Shown: positions 55,311 to 64,000 of the stretch, one piece after another
Position numbering within the stretch: the stretch's first letter is position 1
How the letters are laid out: each line of letters begins with the position of its first letter
DNA from: Scatophagus argus
Taxonomy: Eukaryota > Chordata > Actinopteri > Scatophagidae
DNA: 64,000 nt
NCBI RefSeq assembly: GCF_020382885.2
Contig: NC_058504.1
Coordinates: forward strand, 16,069,019-16,133,018
Direction: 5' to 3'
Position numbers and translations under genes: made by a program
The notes under the pieces: model-generated
Told to the model about the DNA's origin: nothing
Seen by the model: only the letters and a program-made list of their open reading frames with translations
Databases searched by the model: none

Positions 55311-56178
55311 AAAGAGGTGAGTAGTGAGGGTCAGGGCTACAAACACATACACTGACATTGCATTTCTTTCTTTCTTTCTTCTTTGTTGACTGGATGAAAT
55401 AAGGTTTGGCTCATTGCTTCTTGCTTTTTTTTTTTGTCCATGTCAGACACAGATGCGGTAATTCTACCTCAAAATAGAAAAAGAGAAGTGAACCGCAAAA
55501 GAGGGGGTCCTGGAGGAAGAAAGGCTCGTACATGAAGAAGGGAACAGGGGTTGCTGTCGGCACGGATTCTGCTAGATGTTCAGATGAAACATGAACTGGC
55601 AGTCGAACATATTCCTGAAGGCATCAGAAGAAGACAGACCACCTGGACCTGGAGTACTATCAGCCCAGAGAGGGTGGACTGCAGATGTGATGAGCAAAAG
55701 TCGATGACCACGATGGAATGAGACAAAGAAGAAACATGTCTAGAGTAGACTCAGCGCTGCTTCTTGACTGTGTGAAAAGAGGTTGTTTCAGACAGAACTG
55801 AGCAAGATAAGATTTCTAACGAGAGCTCAACCTGGAATTTTTTTTCTCTCATCAGTCAGCATTTTGTATTTTTCTGCACTTCTTCATCTTTTCCATCAGA
55901 ATATTTATAATTTTAATTTATTTATTTAAGCTAACTCTATTTATAGAGATTTTAACCATCTTCAACAGTTTTTTAAAATAATTATGTTGCAGTTGTTTTT
56001 ATATTCCTTTTTGGACAATATAGTATTTATTTATGAAACAGAAAGCAAACAATGCAGAAGCTTTTTGAGATATTATGTGTTTCATGAAACAAGTTGACCC
56101 ATAAATATCTGATTTATGGCTTTCATTTTTTGGCGCTCAATAGCACTGTGATTAATAAATGGATCGTTGGTTGGACGC
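55311..56178 (+). other. hbegf: hbegf 3' UTR with its own intron
   Basis: Six bases after the stop there is a donor (GAG|GTGAGT, intron from 55317) and a matching acceptor (ATGTCAG|ACAC, exon from 55447). The human gene also has a separate 3' UTR exon. The UTR ends after AATAAA at 56154-56159. Between about 55900 and 56035 it holds several ATTTA words, some overlapping, of the kind that mark unstable mRNAs. Confidence 0.75.
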
Positions 56179-56249
56179 GATCGCTTTCTTAATTCTTCCG
56201 TCTAGTTTCACTGAGAGCAAAGCTTTTTACGAACACACCCAGCTCACAC

Positions 56250-56470
56250 TCAAAACAGTTCCATACATGCACACCTGGAAGCTGCCCAGTACAACCAGTT
56301 GGATCTGTCAGCCACTGAGCAGCTCCACTGTGAAAGTCTCGAGGAGAGGGTGGATTGGTTCAGGGCCTTGCTTAAAGGCACATCAGTGGTGGTATTGAGG
56401 TAGGGGAAAGCGCTGCTCTTTCACTTTCCCCACTCAAATGCATCCTGCAAATTTAGAGGTCTTAAAGGCC
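56250..56470. repeat. Probable dispersed fish repeat
   Basis: The stretch from GGAAGCTGCCCAGTACAACC through GGGCCTTGCTTAAAGGCACA to CTTTCACTTTCCCCACTCAA matches my memory of a sequence scattered through many fish genomes. It starts about 90 bases after the hbegf poly(A) signal. The family name is not known to me. Confidence 0.5.
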
Positions 56471-58188
56471 ACATTAGACTTAGTGTCCTGCCTCACAGAA
56501 GGCGACAAAAACTGCGCACTCAGCATCTGTATTGTTCAGCTTTCTGAGGGAGTCAAATATCCAATGCACTGTAGCAAAACTTTGTTATGAATATGTTGTC
56601 ATTGTCATGTTGTCTTAGCATCATGTTAGGAGAAACTCCCTGAGATCCATGTTCAGCTGTCAAGCAAAAAAGGAAAAAAAAAAAAGAAAAAAAGAATGTG
56701 AATGAAAGTGTTTCGCCATTTCAAATAATGTCCTGCAGATTTTTGAAGTGACTGTTATTTGTGTGTTTGTTTGTGCTTTGTTTTTTCAGAGCAAAAATAA
56801 TAATAATAAAAAAAAAAAGATTAGGAGAAATTTGACTCTTCTCACTTCACTATATGTAACTGAACAAATCAAAGCATCGTGTTCTCAGCATTAATAGGAG
56901 CCTCAGTGTTGTCCTCACAGATCAGTTAAGTAAGGTCAAGTTTATTTTCACTCGCCGGGCCACATCCCGAGTCTGGAAACATATTAATGTGATATTTTAG
57001 AACGGCTGCTGTCGATAATGATAACACCAGTGTGTTCTTTTGGCCCATTCAAGAGATGTAATTATGGTAAACACAATATTTGTATTTCCCCTGTCTTTGA
57101 CGTGTGAGCAACCACTTTTAACCACAGCACCTGTATCCTGGCCATTAGTGCTATTATGCTCAGAAGGTAAATATTTTTAGTCATTCTTGTGTAGATATGG
57201 AGTAAGAAAGACTTTTTAGTTTGTTATGTTTATGTCAGATTGTCTGGGTAGGTCATGCAACATTTTTCTTAAGGCTACTCTCTTTGGCCCAAATGTGTAA
57301 AAACAAACAAAAAAAAAAAAAACAAGGATGACAACAGTATCATCAGTCTCACTGACAACTCAATGATAATGGATGTAGTCTTGAGTCACTGCTGTGTGTA
57401 TGTGTATGGAGCCACGGGGAACAGATGTGCGACGTGTAGGCCAGAGCACACCTGATGTTCAGCCGCAGCTCACCATGCCACAGCACCACACATCATTACT
57501 CACACAGCCAACAGATGTTATGTTCAAAGACACACTGCACAAGTATAACATCTGAGACCTCAACCAGCCCTGAATGCCACAGAGTTCAGAGAGACCACAT
57601 GGAGCAAATACTCGCAGGATGCAACAATGCTGTCATGTATGTGCACCACAAGCAGGTTTAATGAGTTAAGGCAAGTCAAAAGACCCAGCTGGACTCAAAG
57701 GCAGGCTGAGACCAAGCCAAATGTTAGTCATCCCTTGAAGTCACCTCCTACACGGATGTTGTTACACCAACACTGTGTGTGTGTGAGTGAGGGGGGGTTT
57801 GGTGGAGTAATGCGTTAATGCTGCCTCTGTGTGGGTTACACAGGTTAACCGAGCCATTACAAGCAAAAATCCACAGCAAAACATGAGTGTTTACATGTTT
57901 GCTATGGAATCATGTTTAACACTGTTTGTGGGTTTGATACTGAATAAGAAAGATCCTGTCGGACTCACATGTTCATTCATGCTGGGGGATGGTAGTTAAA
58001 GACAGATGTTCAGCTGAACCATAAGGGTGTGGTACCTGATTCAAGAACTCCTCACACCAATTGTTTAGCAACTGAAAAACAGAAGTTCAGAAATTAACTT
58101 TGACTGGAAAAAGCAATATGTGCACATTGTGCATATTTGTATCTGCCTTGTTTGCGATTTTAGCAGATGAACTTACCTCATGTTCAAT

Positions 58189-58325
58189 TAAAGTCAAAGT
58201 CCTTTATTTACCCATCAAGGGGGCAATCTGAGGCAACGTACAAACACAAAACACACATAATGAGTCCACATGCAAAAAAAAAAAAAAACAAAACAAAAAA
58301 CAATACAAAAAAACAGTAGTGAAGG
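58189..58325 (-). repeat. Possible retroposon 3' tail
   Basis: The minus strand reads CCTTGATGGGTAAATAAAGG then ACTTTGACTTTAA, the layout of a non-LTR element end with its short tail. An A-rich patch near 58276-58315 lies inside it on the plus strand. Decayed. Confidence 0.45.
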
Positions 58326-61300
58326 ACTGAAGGTTAAAATAGGTTAAAGGTTAAAAAAATGCTGTCCCTCAGTAATGACAATTTGCTTCACCTCCAGCCT
58401 GTTTTAAGGGGTCAAACTCTGCTTTGGCTTCCTTGACGTTTCCATCCTCCCTGAATTCAGCATGGATGATGAGAAACTTTTTATAAGACTGAGAAACAGC
58501 ACATTAAGTGTTCAAATCTTTTGGTTCTTACTCTGAACTCTGAGACCAGACCTGTTTTTATTAGAAGAAACTGATCATTTGAAGATATCTGGTCTTCAGG
58601 GGACAGTAGCAATATGCCGACAACCATGGTTTCACAATTCCAAATAAACGTAACTTATTTCCCGTTCTGTGTCACAGAACTTTGCAGGCATTACGTATGA
58701 ATGTGTGTTTGCAAAAGCACAAACATGTGTACATGTATTTGTATGTGTGACACAGGCTAGTCATTTACAGTAGTGGAGCCACCTAATCCCGGCCTCTCAA
58801 TGTCAAGTAGCAGAGCACACAGAAATAGTGCCCTGCAGTCATGCTCACATAACTGCTATTCCCGGGGCTGATGGCCACCAAAGAGCCAAAATGCTGAGAG
58901 AGAAGGGTGTTCACTGTGTTTTGCTCTTCACTGGCCTGGTGGACTCCAGCCAGAAAATAATCTCAGTATGGTGGCCCACCATCAGGCATCAACGCTGCAC
59001 CACTCCCGAACTTTCCTTGTAGGGTCCCAGCAACAGCTCCACTGAATCTCTGCATGTTGCTTGTACTTCCCTTCTGAGTGAAACTGAAAGAGGATGTTGC
59101 CACATCTCAGAAGGCATTTCCTTTGATACTGACCAAAATTCACTGGAAGTGGCAGAACTCATTATGTGTCCCATGACATATGGGAATTGTCCGTGTACCA
59201 AGAGCGCCATTGTTTCTACTACATTTTTAGCATAGTTTACATCAGGGTGTGCTCACCTACATCCATTTTAGATGCCAACTTATGATACGTGTTATAGGTT
59301 GTAGCAATGAGCAATGTTAATTTATGGTGATTAAGTTTTAAGGATCTAATTTAAAGAAATAAAATGTGCACTAAGTATGTTGGAGGTTGCGTGCCTTATA
59401 CAGACCACCAACTTAAAGACTATGTGGTAGACTCATCTACTTTTATGATTACAGATCCTGTATCAGAGCGGCATGTGGATTTCCTCATCATATTGCTTAT
59501 TTGTAGCTGCCTACAAGCAACATTTCTTTGTAAAGCTTTTATGAAAAGATCTACATCCATTAGCAAAGTAAACCACTGTGTCTTGTCTTGATACATTGCC
59601 AAATCAACTTGAGTAATCAGAAGCTATAGTGGTTAAGTAGATTAAAGCAGAATGCGGAGGGTGACTTTGTTGTGAAAGGTGCTTCCTGCCCTGTTGAGAA
59701 GCAACAATAGGTAGTTTCCACTCTGATATGGAAGTGCGCACACCAGCAGTTGGAAATATAATCATTCTCTGATCGAATATCATCAACAGGAACATGTTAT
59801 TACCTGATGTTATTGAGCGTGTGTGTCTGTCACAATCTGCTTTAGCTGGTAAAACATGTAAAATACTAGAATCAAATGTTTGATTCCTGCCAAGTCAAAA
59901 TGAAGCAGCTGAACAACCTCAGTGTCACACGCTGGCCTGATAGATGAGGTGTTAACAGCAACACAGCCATTGTCACATGACAAAAAGAGGCCGTGATGGA
60001 TTGTTGTATGTACACAGTTGTATCGTCCAATAATATGGTGAGGACAGCCACAGAAGAGGAGGACAGGGAGGATGACAGGATGAAGATAAAGTTGACACGG
60101 TAACATGAGACAGGGAGAGAGAGGACGATGGAGAATGGGTCAAGGTGAGAACTTCTTCTTGGAGGGTGCTGACTTGTCTTTGCGGGCATGTGGATAAAAG
60201 AGATTACTGCCCATTATTGCTTATTATAGCTCTCATTCTTTCTTTTCTAGTCCTTAACTTTGATTTACCCCTCAGTTCCTGTGAACTAACCTCTTTATTC
60301 TTTATTCCTGTCCTCTTTACATCCATATCCCCTCCTCCATTTCCTCATCCTTTTCCTGTCTCCGTTTTCTTCCTCTTCTTTTTACCCATAAAACAGAGGC
60401 AGTCCTACCATTAAGGCTAAGGTAGCCATGTCCTTGCAGCTTATAAAGGGCAAAATGTTAAGTAATGAAAGCTTATGTTTCATTAAGGATATTTACTTAC
60501 TGACCAACACCCCTCATTTGTTAGATTAAAAGACTGGTCATTCTTGAGTCATGCCCATTCCCTCCACTACTTCATCAAGCTCAGTTACTTTTCTTAACCT
60601 CAAACATTTTGGGTTTTTTTTAATACCAGTGCACCAACAGTTACTATAGCAATATAATAAAATGTTACTGCCAAGAAAATCACCACTGCCTCAGAGGGAT
60701 GGCATCAACACCACACTGCACAAGTAGTACACTTCATTGCAGCATATTTCTCTCAGTCAGAGAAGATCAACTGTGGTGTTCCTGTCAGTCAGTTTTATAC
60801 CACAAGTGCTTAGGTACACTATTAGAGTAACAGCTTGACATTTTGGGAAATGAGCTGATGAGCTTGTTCCCGACAAATAGATAGGAAGATCGAAACTACT
60901 CACTATGTTTGTGCACCAACAACAGGGCGCAGTCTCCAGCCCTTAAAGCTGTCATTGGTATTCATCTATCAAGCGTCAGTGATATTAGTGAGGTGAGATG
61001 AGAGTCCAAAGGATATTGAAAGACCCACCTTAACAACAGCCTGTTCACCCTGTTGCTGTCTGGCAAGAGATACAGGTGTACCCTCTGCCATGGATACGTT
61101 ATCACCAGCTTCTTCCCTCAGGCTGGCGGAACTCCACTCTAAAACACTTTTTCTTGTGTAGCATAAAGAGTCTAGCTACAATGGGCATTTTGCTGAATGA
61201 TGAATGAATCTCAGATCTTTAGATAAGTTGGTTAGCTAGCCTAGTTTAAAAATAAACTTAAGCCCCTCTAAAGCACACCAATTTACGTACTACATTTTAT

Positions 61301-62900
61301 TTGGATAACTGTTGAACAGGCTAGCGGTTTCGTAGAGTTTTAATAATACATTTTCCTTCCGAGAATAATTTAAGGACAGCCAGCAGTCAGATTTAATGTT
61401 GTCTATCACATCCTGTCCTGCATGTGCATGTATTATTCATTGTAATTTGCTTCTGTGTGGATGAGCAATCTGAACCCTGTGCAGTAAACAAACCAAGCAG
61501 CAGGATGCCTGTAGCTGAAAAAGCCATATCACAAATGTTGTTTCATACAGTCAATAAGGATTATAAATCCATGGCAAGATTTAATTCAAAATGATGTTCA
61601 CCCCCAAATGAAGTAAAATCTGCCTCTGCTCCACACTGCTTCTTTTAAGTGCTTATAGTGTTGAAAAAGCAGCTCAGCTTAGTCCACTTGCTCATGATGC
61701 CAGCAGCAGTTGGGCAGGGAGACCAGCAGATTCTCCACTGCTGATGTCACCCTGCTGGACAGACACTTGTTATATATCATGGTCACACTATTAAATTCTC
61801 ACTGAGGTCTATTTAGGCCCCAAGGAGGCTGATGATGGTATCGCATTACTTACTGGGTAAGAGGAGAAGACAGAGGGAGAGACAGAGGGAGAGAGAGAGT
61901 GACTGGGGTTAGGTTAGCAAGGAAGCAAGGAAAGAAACTGGATGTAATTGACCATTCTCCTAATCACCATCACCACTACCACACACACACATACAAGCAA
62001 AAAAAAAAAAGAAAACTCAAACAAACAAAACACAGACAGGAAGACTGGATGACTGCATGCTTGACTCATCTGTTTTCTCTACCCCTTACAGTATACCCTG
62101 CAGTCCTCTGAAAAAAGACTCCTCCCATATCCGCCTGTATGTGTGTGTGTGTGTGTTTAAACAGCCACCTAATGGTAGTTTTAGAGGATCAGTGCAACGC
62201 GTGCTGGCCAACTGAGCTGGCGGACACCACAGCTTATGACAAAGACGAGGCAGACGGATGTCAGAGCAGACGGCAGCAGGCTCTGGTTACCACAAGGAGT
62301 GGGTTCCAGGCATTCTTCTTCACTGTTTTCCATTTGTGGTTGGCTGCTGTTGAAAACTTAAAGAACACCTCACTCTCCCCACCACCACCCCTCACCTCCA
62401 AGACAAACACATTTAGCAATCTTAATTGTTTCAGTTTGATCCTGTATGGATTCTTAGGAAAGAGTGGAGGGATTTTCCTTGTGAAGAAATACCTCTTTGT
62501 GCCTAAGTTATGTTTATTTGACTCGTACGGATGCACATTTCAGTTTATGAATGCACATAGACTTCAGGGGGGGCATCTGCCAAGTGGCCTCTTAGAGAGA
62601 AAGGGCCACTTTCGAGTGTTTTTATTTTTTTAATAAATAAAATACTGTTTCCACACAGCATGGGCTGCTGAGCAGGAGCCTTTCAGTGCCCTCTATCCCT
62701 TCCTCCTGATTTGCTGCTGTAGTGGCGGACACTTTGTGGTCACTGAGCCCTCCTATGGTGAAAGAATATGCACAGGCAAAATTGCACACATACACTTACA
62801 TGGACACTTGACAGTCAGCATGACTCAGTCAGTGTGCTGAGTTAATCTGAGGCAAACGTCAGATATGTGACCAAAGATATCATTAATGTACTTGATTTGG

Positions 62901-62974
62901 AGGCAGTCGTTGCCTAGAGGTTGGAGAAGCGGCTTCTGATTGGAGGGTTGCAGATTCCCCCCTGGACTGGCAGG
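62901..62974 (+). repeat. tRNA-like SINE head (decayed)
   Basis: TGCCTAGAGGTTGGAGAAGC resembles a pol III A box and GAGGGTTGCAGATTCCCC a B box, about 25 bases apart. No clover-leaf can be closed, so it is not a working tRNA. It is best read as a worn tRNA-derived SINE head. Confidence 0.45.
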
Positions 62975-64000
62975 AAAAAAATTGGGTGATTAATCAATCA
63001 TCCTCAAGTTCATGGGACATTTCACACAAAAAAAATATCAACCTGCTTGTTGTGTATGTGAAAGTTCAGGGAGAATCATTCATTAGGGCACATGGTTTTG
63101 GAACAAGACTGTCTACCAAAATGTATGCAAATCCATTCGGTTGTCAAGATATTTAAGTCAAGACCAAAGTGGTGAACTGACCGAATGACTGACCTAGCCA
63201 AGCTGCTAGCATTTGAATGTGTTGGACTGTCTATATGTATAGCCCTTTGATAGACTGACATCGTGTCCAGGGCGGTTCCCTGCCTTCTGGTCAAAGTATG
63301 ATGGAATACCCAACCAAGACAGGAAAATTTAAAGCAAGGAATTATTTTCCCTCTTTTGAATTTCTTCATTCATCTGCTTTCATCTCTCTGACTCCTCAAC
63401 AAATTTGCTTCCCACCCCGTGAGGCCTCCCAAGTAGCCCACAGACTATTAGTGGGGTCTGTGACCTCAGCAAGACTTTCCCCTCTGCTGCTCTCCGTCTC
63501 CCCATCCGCCCACTGTTTCTCTGTGTGTTCCTTCTCTCCTGCTGCAGCCTCGAGACAGTGTGGGAGCTGTTCAGAGAGCAAGAATGCAGAGGGAGCGCTC
63601 TGAGCTCAGCTGCTGGAGGAGAGAAAAGGGAGGAGAGGAGGAGGGCAAGAGAAGGGGATTTTTTCCTTGGATGAGGTCATGGATGATGGCTTCTCTCAGA
63701 GCGAGATCTGAGCTCGTGGCAGACGCGCCCCTGACCTCCCTCTGCCAGTGCGCACACACACACACACACGCAGAGGGAGAGAAAAGGCTGAGCCTGTGGA
63801 AGCACTTGGCTAGCAGCGATGACATCTAGTTTTCATCTCTGCCCATTACACTATAGTTAATCTCCCGGTCCAGATTGCTCTGTCTTTATCAAAACACCAC
63901 ATATGTTCGCCAGCTTTGCACAAGACAGCCCCAGAGGGCCACTTTAGTGGCCTCATCCAAGTGAAAAGCCCTTCTAAAATCTACCTCATCACTAGCTGAG

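Larger units (their letters stand above)
56471..64000. other. Long region without a recognisable gene
   Basis: About 7.5 kb downstream of hbegf. It holds short CA/GT runs (near 61980, 62140 and 63754), a GAGA-rich patch near 61860-61900, the repeats listed separately, and homopolymer A runs. The open frames, including one of 164 codons at 62139-62633, have no homology that I recognise. The last 500 bases are richer in G and C and could hold the edge of a next gene, but no exon can be named. Confidence 0.5.

Noticed and set aside
62139-62633. 164-codon open frame
   Set aside because: Starts in a GT repeat, low-complexity content, no homology or splice context that I recognise; likely chance.
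62901-62974. Functional tRNA gene
   Set aside because: A and B box likeness only; acceptor and anticodon stems do not form.
63400-63830. First exon of a next gene
   Set aside because: Base composition and a CTGCTGCAG acceptor-like site hint at it, but no protein or splice pair could be supported.

Overview
The window is vertebrate nuclear DNA, almost certainly from a teleost fish. Genes are split into many short exons with GT-AG introns, introns are AT-rich, decayed retroposon tails typical of fish are scattered through the non-coding DNA, and every protein I could rebuild is a clear vertebrate orthologue. No operons, prophage, CRISPR arrays, rRNA or convincing tRNA genes were seen. I found no wholly new biological system; the most interesting signals are splicing, repeat and layout features described in the findings.

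Layout, left to right: 1-2096 upstream DNA; cltb (clathrin light chain B, +, 2097-5206, six coding exons including a 54-nt cassette); higd2a (mitochondrial HIG1 protein, -, 7168-8993, two exons with a decayed LINE in the intron); ankhd1 (giant ankyrin/KH scaffold, -, 11417-38947, 39 coding exons, 2694 codons); hnrnph1 (hnRNP H-type splicing factor, +, 42617-46420, ten coding exons plus a probable non-coding first exon); rufy1 (RUN and FYVE endosomal protein, -, 47651-52130, 17 exons, 711 aa); hbegf (heparin-binding EGF-like growth factor precursor, +, 53558-55310, five coding exons plus a 3' UTR exon); then about 7.8 kb with no recognisable gene.

Exon borders were worked out by hand from splice signals, reading-frame phase across each junction and remembered family sequences. 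All six coding sequences close in frame: 221, 117, 2694, 407, 711 and 238 aa. Four genes pair head-to-head (ankhd1/hnrnph1 and rufy1/hbegf) and two pairs run tail-to-tail (cltb/higd2a and hnrnph1/rufy1). In human the orthologues sit on 5q but in separate blocks (ANKHD1 with HBEGF at 5q31; CLTB with HIGD2A, and HNRNPH1 with RUFY1, at 5q35), so this fish segment interleaves what is separated in human.

The genes do not form one pathway. cltb and rufy1 act in endocytic traffic, hbegf is a ligand for EGF-family receptors, ankhd1 is a signalling and RNA-binding scaffold, hnrnph1 controls splicing and higd2a supports respiratory-chain assembly.
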